Part shown: piece after piece, positions 43,108-51,412 of the stretch
Layout: every line of letters starts with the position of its first letter
How positions within the stretch are numbered: position 1 is the stretch's first letter
Assembly: GCA_938045805.1 (NCBI GenBank)
Contig: CALIBL010000004.1
Coordinates: 1-63,927 of the forward strand
Origin: an uncultured Rubripirellula sp.
GTDB lineage: Bacteria; Planctomycetota; Planctomycetia; Pirellulales; Pirellulaceae
Direction: 5' to 3'
Length of the DNA stretch: 63,927 nucleotides
Notes under the pieces: model-generated
What the model was told of the DNA's origin: nothing
The model's database searches: none
Seen by the model: only the letters and a program-made list of their open reading frames with translations
Position numbers and translations under genes: made by a program

Positions 43108-44667
43108 CTAATCCTGTGGTTGATCCCACAAGCGATAGGGGTCGTCTAACTCCCTTTGTTTTTTGAGCAATAACGACTCCATCTCCGCGCGCTTCGCCGC
43201 ATACTTGGGGTCATGGGCTAAGTTGCGTTGATGCGGCGCGGGAGTCGCTCCTGTCTCACCTCTCACTACTTCATCATGATGGGGCTCGATAAATTCGTGC
43301 GGGTTCTCGGCTAGATGGAACAACTGAGTCTTCCTAACCGTTCCGTCCATCACATCGTATTTAATCAGCTTCCAATCACCCTGCTTGACGCAACGCATAC
43401 CCGGCAATGTCCCGCCACAGTAAACCCCGTACAAAACTTCGCGAATTGATCGTTGCTCTCCCTGCAGCACTGACCGAAAACTAACTCCCTCGTTGGTGCT
43501 TGGTGGGTCAATCCCCGCTAAGTCACAGAAGGTTGCGAGGAGATCCATCAAATACACATTTCCTAATGCGCGAGAACCCGCTTTCACACCCGGCCCTTTC
43601 ACAATCAATGGCACGCGCCAAGTGTGCTCGTAGAGGTTTTGCTTCCCCTGCAATCCGTGACGGCCAATCGCCATTCCGTGATCGGAAGTGTAAATCACGT
43701 AAGTATGCTCCAACTCTCCCATCGCATCTAAGCGTTTTAGCACTCGGCCGATCTGACGATCGATGTTCTCGCTGCACGCCATTTCACGACCGAGTTCGTT
43801 ACGAATCGTTGCCCGGTCGCGACGTTCCCAAACGCCACTGACTGCGACCTCATCTCGGAGGTTGGGGTGCCCATGATGAAAAGGATGCTCTGGTAAATAA
43901 TTCACTGGAAGTGGAGGTTGCCGCTCATTTTCCTTGGGGAGTGTCGCTCGGTCTGAGTGATTGGTTGCACCGTATTTTTCGAGTAGATCCTCGGTACCAT
44001 CTCTTGTGTCGTGCGGATGAGAGAAACCAAGGTAGATAAAAAACGGATCCTCGATCTTCTGAGTCTCCCTCTGATCCAAATACTCGAGCACTTGCTTGGC
44101 GTGCCATGCGCTTCCCGACTCATCGGTTCCGCCCCGCTTGGTTGCGGTAGCGCTTACCGTGAACAAAGCGTTGGCAGCATCATAACTGTTGCCATTTTTG
44201 CACGTCCTCATGGTGCGATAACCGGCCGCATTAAAGACAGCGGGAAGGGAAGATGCGTGCAACTTGGGAGGAACCAAAGCTGGATCCTTCGCATTGGGAT
44301 TGCGATTCTGCTTCCCTCGGTTTGGAAGGTGCCAGACCGACCTGCCAGACATGATCATATGACGGGATGGGGTACAGACCGCACCTACCCAAGCCCCCAT
44401 GTGATGAGCACCGTCAATCACCATGCCATCGGCAGCTAGCTGATCTAACACGGGGGAATCCAACACGGAATGAGGGTTGTACGCCTTCAGATCAAAAGGG
44501 GATTGATCATCCACTAGAACAAACAAAAAGTTGGGACGCTGCTCGGCCGCATTAGCACCCAGTGTCGCTTTGGCACCCACCGTATAGAGCAGACAGAGAA
44601 TGAAGCCGATCGAAAAGGGACGCACCCCCACCACGAAATTGAGTAAACCGTCATTCATCACTCGCAT
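43108..44667 (-). CDS. Exported sulfatase
   Basis: A protein of 519 residues with a signal segment (PFSIGFILCLLYTVGAKATLGA). The sulfatase motif is C98-T-P-S-R, where Thr replaces the usual Ala or Ser. Other active-site pieces: FVLVDDQSPFDL (metal Asp), HMGAWVGAVCTPSR, FIYLGFSHPHD, and YVIYTSDHGMAIGRHGLQGKQNLYEHTWRVPLIVKGPG. This places it with the iduronate-2-sulfatase/choline-sulfatase-like branch, different from the following gene. First gene of the two-sulfatase run. The N-terminal leader is long. Confidence 0.94.
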   Translation of the reverse strand: MRVMNDGLLNFVVGVRPFSIGFILCLLYTVGAKATLGANAAEQRPNFLFVLVDDQSPFDLKAYNPHSVLDSPVLDQLAADGMVIDGAHHMGAWVGAVCTPSRHMIMSGRSVWHLPNRGKQNRNPNAKDPALVPPKLHASSLPAVFNAAGYRTMRTCKNGNSYDAANALFTVSATATKRGGTDESGSAWHAKQVLEYLDQRETQKIEDPFFIYLGFSHPHDTRDGTEDLLEKYGATNHSDRATLPKENERQPPLPVNYLPEHPFHHGHPNLRDEVAVSGVWERRDRATIRNELGREMACSENIDRQIGRVLKRLDAMGELEHTYVIYTSDHGMAIGRHGLQGKQNLYEHTWRVPLIVKGPGVKAGSRALGNVYLMDLLATFCDLAGIDPPSTNEGVSFRSVLQGEQRSIREVLYGVYCGGTLPGMRCVKQGDWKLIKYDVMDGTVRKTQLFHLAENPHEFIEPHHDEVVRGETGATPAPHQRNLAHDPKYAAKRAEMESLLLKKQRELDDPYRLWDQPQD

Positions 44668-44994
44668 CAGATCGCTTCTCCCATCATTTACCTAACAAAA
44701 TGTCTATCGCTGCAACTTGCGATGACCATCGCCCCCACAAAGATACCCAATCTTAAGGTCTGCAGAAGCAAGAGCCCTGAAAGCCAAGAATCACGAAAGA
44801 AAATCGCGGTTGAACTGAAGACATGGTTTTAGCTTCACGTTCCGGTATCATGTCTCGTATGATGAGGCATGGTGTTACACTACGGATTCGTCGTTGCTGC
44901 GGCTCTAACCCGCAGTCAACAGCCAGAACGCCGGCCGTACACTTCTGTGCCCTCCGATCCAACCTAGAGCACTTTCCAGGAACCAACGATTAAA
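44668..44994. other. Divergent intergenic region, 327 bases
   Basis: It separates the sulfatase run (minus) from the cyclophilin gene (plus), so it holds both promoters. No RNA gene or strong hairpin was seen. Confidence 0.4.
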
Positions 44995-45594
44995 ATGACT
45001 ACCGCCAAAAATAACGCCTCCCGATTCTTTCTTGCCGCAATATTCATTTTTGCGACGGGAAACCTCCGCACGCATGCGGAATCGACGAAGGTTCAACTTG
45101 ATACCTCTGAGGGCAAAATTGTCCTTGAGCTCAATAATGAGAAGGCGCCCAAGACGGTCGCAAACTTCGTTCAATACGTCAAAAGTGGTCATTATGCGGG
45201 GACCGTTTTCCACAGAGTGATCAAAGGATTCATGATTCAGGGCGGTGGAATGGATGCGGATCTCAAGGAAAAGGCGACCCAACCACCGGTGGTCAACGAA
45301 GGCGGAAATGGCCTCAGCAATAAAAAGTACTCGATCGCCATGGCTCGTACGCCGAATCCAGATAGCGCAACGAGCCAATTTTTCATTAACTCCAATGACA
45401 ACCTCTTTCTCGATCGTGCCCGCTCCCAAGATGGCTTTGGCTACGCAGTGTTCGGCGTTGTAGTTGAAGGCAAAGAAGTGGTCGACAAGATCGAGTCCAC
45501 AAAAACCGGCACCAAGACAGACCCTCGAGGCATTCCAATGCGAGATGTCCCTGTCGAAGCCATCGTGATCGAAAAAGCGACAATCCTCGAGTAA
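44995..45594 (+). CDS. Exported peptidyl-prolyl cis-trans isomerase (cyclophilin type)
   Basis: A protein of 199 residues with a signal peptide (RFFLAAIFIFATGNLRTHA). The cyclophilin core reads VQLDTSEGKIVLELNNEKAPKTVANFVQYVKSGHYAGTVFHRVIKGFMIQGGG. It then has SIAMARTPNPDSATSQFFINSNDN and FGYAVFGVVVEGKEVVDKIE. The catalytic Arg is in FHRVIKGF. This is the bacterial PpiA/PpiB type that speeds Pro isomerisation in exported proteins. It is a single-gene unit; a short GC hairpin follows at 45598. Confidence 0.94.
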   Translation: MTTAKNNASRFFLAAIFIFATGNLRTHAESTKVQLDTSEGKIVLELNNEKAPKTVANFVQYVKSGHYAGTVFHRVIKGFMIQGGGMDADLKEKATQPPVVNEGGNGLSNKKYSIAMARTPNPDSATSQFFINSNDNLFLDRARSQDGFGYAVFGVVVEGKEVVDKIESTKTGTKTDPRGIPMRDVPVEAIVIEKATILE

Positions 45595-45597
45595 GAC

Positions 45598-45613
45598 CCA
45601 CCCCGCTGGGTGG
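45598..45613 (+). terminator. Short GC-rich hairpin after the cyclophilin gene
   Basis: CCACCC, loop CGCT, GGGTGG (6 bp), 4 bases after the stop codon. No T run follows, so it is a weak terminator candidate. Confidence 0.4.
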
Positions 45614-45831
45614 CAGGCAATAAAAAAAATAAACCAACACGCGAGTGAGGGGTATCCCAAACTCGCTATTGGGGTATGGTGTTGCCTGAACTCACTCTCC
45701 GCCTCTTGACGATCTGCAGGTTTTAAGCGTATTTTCTGGGATTGAAATGCGTTTTGGCATGGCAGTTTGAACGGGTCCGGTGTGGACATGCCCACACGAG
45801 GAAAAGCGGGCAAACTGCGATGAGATGAAAC

Positions 45832-45905
45832 GCCAGCGTAGCTTCAATTGGCAGAGCATCGCATTCGTAATGCGAGGGTTGTGGGTTCAAATCCCACCGC
45901 TGGCT
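45832..45905 (+). tRNA. tRNA-Thr(CGT)
   Basis: A complete cloverleaf: acceptor GCCAGCG with CGCTGGC, D arm AGCTTCAATTGGCAGAGC, anticodon stem TCGCA/TGCGA with loop TTCGTAA (anticodon CGT), T arm GTGGG/CCCAC with TTCAAAT. CCA is not encoded. It occupies the gap of about 490 bases between the cyclophilin and TPR/alpha-CTD genes; the remaining bases hold nothing I recognise. Confidence 0.97.
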
Positions 45906-46085
45906 TTTGGTATTCATCGAATTGCGGGTAGAAAAGTATCCAACACGAGATGAGATCAAAGTGCAGGTTCGCAGAGTATTGGAATATTCACCGTTAACGA
46001 ATACCTGTATTTGCTAAGCCTCGCTATCAATTATTTTAAAATTTTGCACTCTTTTCAGCCCAGATAGGGCGGGAGACTCGTCTCA

Positions 46086-47417
46086 ATGAGTGAAGTCGAA
46101 CTCGACGTGCTCGACTTGAAGGAAATGGTTCTCGCGAACAACTCCTTCGGCCCCTCGGATGTTACCGCGATTCGTAAAGCGGTCACGGAAAACTATGGAC
46201 ACTTTGGCGAACTTCGAGATGCCGTCTCGGAGATGGAAGATGACGAGTCGTTGAGTCCGGCCGGTAGATGCAAAATGGGTGTCTGCCAATTTCTGCTAGG
46301 TCGATTCGGCAATGCCATTGAAACGCTTCAAAATGCCGACGGAAGTGCAATGGCATTCTTTTATCAAGCTGCAGGCATGTTCGAACTAGGCCGCTATGAT
46401 GATGCGATCACGGCCTATCAACAGGCTCAGACATCTGGCTACGACAACGACCAGTGCAAAATCGGTATCGCCGAAGCGCACCGATACGCTGGGCGTGTAG
46501 AAGAAGCCTTAGCACTCCTTGATGACATCTTCGGGCCCACCGAACAAACTGCAAATTACATGTATCAGCGAGCAGCAACTGTTGCGGCTGTGGGCGGACG
46601 AATGGACGAAGCGATCGCGTTGTACCAACGCGCCGTGAGCACCGATGAAAATCATGCGGGTGCCCTGTTTGGGCTCGCACTGGAGAATGACCGTCTCGGT
46701 AACGACGAGGAATGCCTTCGACTCTACGAGCAGGCTGCAAAGGCGTTCCCGACTGGGATCGGTGTGCTGATCAACCTCGGCTTGATCTATGAAGACAACA
46801 ATCAGTTCGACAAAGCACAAATGTGCTACAAGCGAATTCTAGATTGCTATCCCGATCACCCGAGAACGCGCCTTTACATGAAGGATGCTGCTGCCACCGG
46901 CAACATGCTCTATGACGAAGAAGCTCAGCGACGAAACGATCGCCTGGCACAGACATTGAACATGCCAGTGACCAACTTCGAGCTCAGTGTTCGAAGCCGC
47001 AACTGCTTGCAGAAAATGGGCATCGAAACCATTGGCGATCTCACACGGACGTCAGAAGCAGAACTGCTGAGCAGCAAAAACTTCGGCGAGACCAGTCTGT
47101 ATGAGATCCGGGAGATTCTCTCAAGTAAAGGACTGGCTCTTGGCCAATTTGCCCATGAGAAGAAGCAGAACGATCCACCGATCGACACCAGCCACATGAC
47201 ACCCGACGAACAAGCATTACTTGATCGTCCGATTTCAGACCTCAACCTTTCAGTTCGGGCGAGAAAATGCATGGCTCGCTTGCAGATCAACATTATCGGT
47301 GAACTGATTCGCAAGACTGGCGATGAAATGCTTGAGTGCAAGAATTTTGGTGTGACAAGCCTGAATGAAGTTCGTGAAAAGTTGACGGATCTAGGACTCA
47401 AAATGCGAGGTGACTGA
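46086..47417 (+). CDS. TPR protein with two RNA polymerase alpha-CTD modules
   Basis: A protein of 443 residues. Residues about 30-290 are tetratricopeptide repeats, for example AFFYQAAGMFELGRYDDAITAYQQAQ, ANYMYQRAATVAAVGGRMDEAIALYQRAV and GVLINLGLIYEDNNQFDKAQMCYKRIL. Then come two alpha-CTD folds: FELSVRSRNCLQKMGIETIGDLTRT...SSKNFGETSLYEIREIL (about 297-352) and LNLSVRARKCMARLQINIIGELIRK...ECKNFGVTSLNEVREKL (about 383-438). No alpha-NTD is present. This arrangement is known in planctomycetes but its function is not. It might tether proteins to UP-element-like DNA. The start is ATG at 46086. tgt follows after 100 bases. Confidence 0.92.
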   Translation: MSEVELDVLDLKEMVLANNSFGPSDVTAIRKAVTENYGHFGELRDAVSEMEDDESLSPAGRCKMGVCQFLLGRFGNAIETLQNADGSAMAFFYQAAGMFELGRYDDAITAYQQAQTSGYDNDQCKIGIAEAHRYAGRVEEALALLDDIFGPTEQTANYMYQRAATVAAVGGRMDEAIALYQRAVSTDENHAGALFGLALENDRLGNDEECLRLYEQAAKAFPTGIGVLINLGLIYEDNNQFDKAQMCYKRILDCYPDHPRTRLYMKDAAATGNMLYDEEAQRRNDRLAQTLNMPVTNFELSVRSRNCLQKMGIETIGDLTRTSEAELLSSKNFGETSLYEIREILSSKGLALGQFAHEKKQNDPPIDTSHMTPDEQALLDRPISDLNLSVRARKCMARLQINIIGELIRKTGDEMLECKNFGVTSLNEVREKLTDLGLKMRGD

Positions 47418-47517
47418 TCGCTTCGCCCGAAAGTAGCTTTGCCAGCAAGCAACCTAACGGGAGAGTGATCAGACAACCTGAAATCGATCCGATGAAGAAA
47501 GCGGCACGCGTGGCTAC

Positions 47518-48630
47518 ATGAGCCAATTTCAATTTGAACTACACCACCGCGATGCGTCCACGATGGCGCGTCGCGGTGTTTTTTTGACTCCGCACGGTCC
47601 AGTCCAAACCCCCGGTTTCATGCCTGTTGGCACGCAGGGAACTGTCAAGGGTCTCACGATCGATCAGGTAGCCGCGACCGGCGCTGACATGATCCTCGGG
47701 AACACCTACCACTTAGCGTTGCGACCAGGCCACCAGACGGTTCGCAATCTTGGCGGGCTGCATGGCATGAGCGGCTGGGAAGGCCCAATCCTGACCGACA
47801 GCGGTGGCTTTCAAATCTTTAGTCTTGATTCCATCAATGAGGTCACTGAAGAGGCGGCGACCTTCCGGAGTCACATCGATGGTGCCATCATACGACTGAC
47901 CCCAGAACACTCAATTGAGATTCAAGAGTCGCTCGGTAGCGATGTTGCCATGGTCCTGGACCACGTGGTTGCTCTACCGGCACCGGATGATCAGGTGGAG
48001 GCAGCAATGGCTCGATCCATCCGCTGGGCGAAGCGATGCCTCGAAGCGGCGAATCGGTCCGAGCAAGCATTGTTCGCGATCGTGCAGGGTGGTCTGAACG
48101 AAACGCTCCGGGTTCAATGCGCAACGGAACTCTCTGCGATGAATTTCACCGGCTATGCGGTTGGTGGACTGAGTGTTGGTGAAGCACCATCAGAGATGTA
48201 TCGCATCACCGCGGCAACGACTCCAGCTTTGCCAGAACTCAAACCACGCTACCTGATGGGAGTTGGCCGCCCAGTCGATCTACTGGAAAGTGTCGCGAGA
48301 GGAATTGATCTGTTTGATTGCGTAATGCCAACTCGGAATGGTAGGAATGGACTGGCGTTCACAGACCAAGGCCCACTGAAGCTTCGTAACGCTGTTCACC
48401 GCGAAGACACAAATCCGATTGATGCATCGTGTCCATGCCTAGCCTGCCGCCACAGCAGAGGTTATCTGCGGCACCTATTCAATGCAGGTGAAATGCTAGG
48501 CCCAATCTTACTCTCGCATCACAACTTGACGTACTACCAAAAGATCATGGCAGAGGCACGTCTGGCGATCGAGCAGAACCGATTTGAAGCTTATCTGTTT
48601 GAGCGAAAATCTGGATGGGGAATCGAGTAA
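47518..48630 (+). CDS. tgt: Queuine tRNA-ribosyltransferase
   Basis: A protein of 370 residues, the normal length. It exchanges G34 for preQ1 in tRNAs with GUN anticodons. Landmarks: [45 protein letters not shown] (the general-base Asp is in this loop), [31 protein letters not shown], and [21 protein letters not shown] with the nucleophilic Asp. The zinc site is C-P-C-L-A-C-R-H with a further His in [11 protein letters not shown]. The start ATG at 47518 is followed directly by [14 protein letters not shown], typical of Tgt. No queA or queG neighbour is seen here. Confidence 0.97.
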   Translation: MSQFQFELHHRDASTMARRGVFLTPHGPVQTPGFMPVGTQGTVKGLTIDQVAATGADMILGNTYHLALRPGHQTVRNLGGLHGMSGWEGPILTDSGGFQIFSLDSINEVTEEAATFRSHIDGAIIRLTPEHSIEIQESLGSDVAMVLDHVVALPAPDDQVEAAMARSIRWAKRCLEAANRSEQALFAIVQGGLNETLRVQCATELSAMNFTGYAVGGLSVGEAPSEMYRITAATTPALPELKPRYLMGVGRPVDLLESVARGIDLFDCVMPTRNGRNGLAFTDQGPLKLRNAVHREDTNPIDASCPCLACRHSRGYLRHLFNAGEMLGPILLSHHNLTYYQKIMAEARLAIEQNRFEAYLFERKSGWGIE

Positions 48631-48638
48631 CGTCAATG

Positions 48639-48665
48639 TGGCTTTCAAGCATCCTTGAGAAGCCA
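48639..48665. terminator. Hairpin between the convergent tgt and YkgJ-type genes
   Basis: TGGCTTTCAAG, loop CATC, then CTTGAGAAGCCA (stem with a bulge). It lies 9 bases after the tgt stop and about 75 bases after the facing gene's stop. No T run; likely a shared terminator. Confidence 0.4.
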
Positions 48666-48739
48666 CAAATTCTATGGATGGATCACTTCGCCGCGACTCA
48701 ACTTTTACGTGCACAGGAACACAGGTGTTCTTTGCGAGC

Positions 48740-49186
48740 TTAGACGGACTTCTCCGTTCGCGCCTTTTCAATCTCGCTTAACGTATACAAGCGACCAACG
48801 CCAGCTCCGGGACATACCTCACATGTCTCTTTCCAATCCTTCTTGGATTTGAGATTTGAGTCCCAAAATGGCCAAGTCCGACACTGAATCGGTCGAGACT
48901 GATAGACCGAACATTTCCGAGTTTCGGGATCCAAGAGGATGCAATCTCCGTCCGGATACTCCGTCAAACTCCGGTCGGTACCCACCTGACGAACAAAACG
49001 CTGCTCAAACACCTCGGCTGACAACTGCATCTCATCAGCCATTGCATCAATTTCTTCTTGATCCACCCAAACAAATCCCGGCTCACCGCTGCAGCATTCA
49101 CCGCACTGCGTGCAAGTAAAAGACAAGCCTTCGGAATACCAAGGTTTCTTTTTATCCGTGGCGCCTTTCCCTGAGCGTTTCATCAA
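48740..49186 (-). CDS. YkgJ family cysteine-cluster protein
   Basis: A protein of 148 residues with the eight-Cys arrangement of the Zn/Fe-chelating YkgJ family: C25-x2-C28-x2-C31-C32 near the start (FTCTQCGECCSGEP), DGDCILLDPETRKCSVYQSRPIQCRTWPFW in the middle and a CEVCPG pair later. The N-terminal ten residues are basic. These proteins bind a metal or cluster and are often next to tRNA- or Fe-S-related genes, but no reaction is assigned. It is convergent with tgt and upstream on the same strand of nothing close. Confidence 0.9.
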   Translation of the reverse strand: MMKRSGKGATDKKKPWYSEGLSFTCTQCGECCSGEPGFVWVDQEEIDAMADEMQLSAEVFEQRFVRQVGTDRSLTEYPDGDCILLDPETRKCSVYQSRPIQCRTWPFWDSNLKSKKDWKETCEVCPGAGVGRLYTLSEIEKARTEKSV

Positions 49187-49289
49187 ATTTAGATCCCGCG
49201 AACGGTGAGAAAAAACAGCTAGCAGATCGCAACTAGCAGTAAAAGGCTTTAATGCCCCCGTATGATCTTCACATGGACGAACACGAACT

Positions 49290-50450
49290 TCAACTACCCG
49301 TCACCTCTTGAGTCACTTGCTTCACTGAATCAATGACATACTGCAAATCGCTCTCGGAGGTCATTGAACTAGCGCTGATCCGTAGAGTTCCAACCTCTTG
49401 CGTTCCAATGCAAGAATGAATCAATGCCGCACAGTGCAAGCCAGCACGAACTTCAATCCCGAATTCAGAGTCGAGTATCGCCGCAAAGTCGGAGGGCGGC
49501 AAATCGTCAATCGCCAAGCTGACCACCGGAAGTGGACCTTCACCCGCATAGACCTTCAAATTGTCAATCGATCGCAAACCTTCCCTTAACATCGCTGCAA
49601 CCGATTGATTTTGTATTTCGCGGCTTTTGAGATCCGGCAGTTCAGAGAGTGCTGCACTCCAACCCACAATCGCCGGAACGTTGAGATTCCCTGGCTCAAG
49701 CTTACTGGGCATTTCCTCTGGCATCTTTAATGACTCGCTTTGGCTACCAGTCCCACCAAAAACCGAGGGTTGAAATTCATCATGCAGGTTTGGGTCAACA
49801 TACAGAAATGCGGTGCCCAAAGGGCCTCCCGAGCACTTATGCCCGGGGGCAGCAAGAAGATCGACGCCGAGGTCTTTAACTGACACGGGAATGGCACCAA
49901 AAGTTTGCGCTGCGTCGCATAGCAACAAGGTAGAAGTCTCTCTCAGGTGCCTGCCGACTTCAGCAACCGGTTGGAGCGATCCAGTCACATTACTGGCGTG
50001 AGTTAGTACTGCCATTCGAGTATCAGGTTCGACGGCAGCAAGAAATCGATCGGCGTCCACTTCGCCTTCGGCGCCGACGGGAACGACCGTCAGTCGCAGA
50101 TTCCGCTTGCTCACCAAATCATCCAAAGGCCGTAGGACACTATTGTGCTCTGCGGCAGAGACGACGACGTGATCACCATTGCGAATAACACCGTGAATCC
50201 CGACATTGAGAGCAGTTGTTCCATTGGCGTGGAAACTAATGCAACTTGCAGAAGCTGCGTCAATCAATGAAGCGATTACCTTTCTTGTCAAAGCAATCAC
50301 CTGATCGGCTTCAACGGCCGATCGGTATCCTCCACGCCCCGCTGCAACACCACAATCTCGCATGAACTCGATCATCGCATGCAGGACCTTCTCCGACTTT
50401 GGCCAAGAAGTTGCTGCGTGATCAAAGTAGAAACGTTGACGGGGATTCAT
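49290..50450 (-). CDS. Class V aminotransferase, cysteine desulfurase-like
   Basis: From the ATG at 50450 (MNPRQRFYFDHAATSWPKSEKV is the usual start) the product has 386 residues; a start at 50522 would add 24 and overlap moaE. PLP motifs: a DHAATS substrate loop, SFHANGTTALNVGIHG, VVVSAAEHNSVLRPL, LTHASNVTGSLQPV, LLLCDAAQTFGAIPV and the Schiff-base Lys in LLAAPGHKCSGGPLG. The C-terminal ASSM stretch lacks the long, mobile Cys loop of IscS; a Cys is in LHCAALIHSCIG. It probably abstracts sulfur or selenium from cysteine (SufS/Csd-like). Its position after moaD and moaE suggests it supplies sulfur for molybdopterin. Confidence 0.9.
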   Translation of the reverse strand: MNPRQRFYFDHAATSWPKSEKVLHAMIEFMRDCGVAAGRGGYRSAVEADQVIALTRKVIASLIDAASASCISFHANGTTALNVGIHGVIRNGDHVVVSAAEHNSVLRPLDDLVSKRNLRLTVVPVGAEGEVDADRFLAAVEPDTRMAVLTHASNVTGSLQPVAEVGRHLRETSTLLLCDAAQTFGAIPVSVKDLGVDLLAAPGHKCSGGPLGTAFLYVDPNLHDEFQPSVFGGTGSQSESLKMPEEMPSKLEPGNLNVPAIVGWSAALSELPDLKSREIQNQSVAAMLREGLRSIDNLKVYAGEGPLPVVSLAIDDLPPSDFAAILDSEFGIEVRAGLHCAALIHSCIGTQEVGTLRISASSMTSESDLQYVIDSVKQVTQEVTGS

Positions 50451-50502
50451 CTTATTATCACATCCAATTTCATCATCGAACTCACTGTCATTAACCCAGT
50501 GA

Positions 50503-51003
50503 TCAACCTTTTTTTCTCTCAATCAACTCATTTCCTGCAGGATCCTCTGAGGACGAGTCCAAACCTTGGTCAACGCCGTCAGGATGAACCCAATGTCTCT
50601 GACCTTGTTCATCACACTCCTGCTTCCAGATCGGCACATCTTTCTTCAGACGATCCATTATCCAAGGCAACGCGGTAAAGGACTCTGGGCGATGCCCACT
50701 GCAAACCCCCACCATGACGCTAACTTCACCGACTCGCACCTCTCCGAGTCGATGCACTAAGACAACTGCTGAGAGGGAAAATCGTTGTGCCGCTTCGGTC
50801 GCGAGCTTTTGCATCTGCCGCATCGCCATTTCGCGATGAGCCTGATAGAAGAGCGTCTCCGTGATTTTTCCCTCGGTGGTGCGACGTGTCACACCAAGAA
50901 ACCAAGCATGTGCACCAACATCGGGATGCGACAAATGATCCTCGTACTGATCACGCTGAATTGCCCTTTCAACGATGTCGACGGTAATGCGTGATTGAGA
51001 CAT
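50503..51003 (-). CDS. moaE: Molybdopterin synthase catalytic subunit MoaE
   Basis: A protein of 166 residues. MoaE landmarks: VGAHAWFLGVTRRTTEGK, LFYQAHREMAMRQM, VLVHRLGEVRVGEVSVMVGVCSGHRPESF, and KKDVPIWKQE near residue 130, with the catalytic Lys. With MoaD it converts cyclic pyranopterin monophosphate to molybdopterin. The last 25 residues beyond the normal end are polar. It starts 66 bases after the moaD stop on the same strand and ends 53 bases before the desulfurase start. Other Mo-cofactor genes are not in this window. Confidence 0.95.
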   Translation of the reverse strand: MSQSRITVDIVERAIQRDQYEDHLSHPDVGAHAWFLGVTRRTTEGKITETLFYQAHREMAMRQMQKLATEAAQRFSLSAVVLVHRLGEVRVGEVSVMVGVCSGHRPESFTALPWIMDRLKKDVPIWKQECDEQGQRHWVHPDGVDQGLDSSSEDPAGNELIERKKG

Positions 51004-51068
51004 ACCAACTACAAGACAGAATCATGATCATGAAAAAAATGGAACCAACGCGAACCAGAGGTGATTCA

Positions 51069-51353
51069 CTACCCACCACTCACCGGCGGTATCAACGCGA
51101 ACTCACTCTGCCCAACATCCACTAGAGTCTCACCAGAGACATATTCACAGTCAACTGCGAGCCGACAACTAGGCAGCAAATCCAACAGTGAAGGGCACGA
51201 GCGTCCTAAGCAATCAAGCAGCATCCCAGCGGTAAGTTGCGTCGAATCACAATCAACTGACAAATTGAGCATGACGTGGTCAGCTCCAGCACGTTCCCCA
51301 GCACCGGCAAACAAATCAATCCGAACTTCAAATACTTTGGATTCCACAAACAA
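51069..51353 (-). CDS. moaD: Molybdopterin synthase small subunit MoaD
   Basis: A protein of 94 residues, near the normal 80-90. Ubiquitin-like fold: VFEVRIDLFAGAGERAGADHVMLNL, a Leu-rich helix, LAVDCEYVSGETLV and the ending EFALIPPVSGG. The C-terminal Gly-Gly is complete, so it can be adenylated and converted to a thiocarboxylate. It starts 59 bases after the stop of the FAD/Fe-S oxidase on the same strand and is followed by moaE. Confidence 0.93.
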   Translation of the reverse strand: MFVESKVFEVRIDLFAGAGERAGADHVMLNLSVDCDSTQLTAGMLLDCLGRSCPSLLDLLPSCRLAVDCEYVSGETLVDVGQSEFALIPPVSGG

Positions 51354-51412
51354 TCCCTTCCCCCAAAAAATTGAATCCCGAATTGAATCAAACCATCACG
51401 CTTAAGTGAGTG

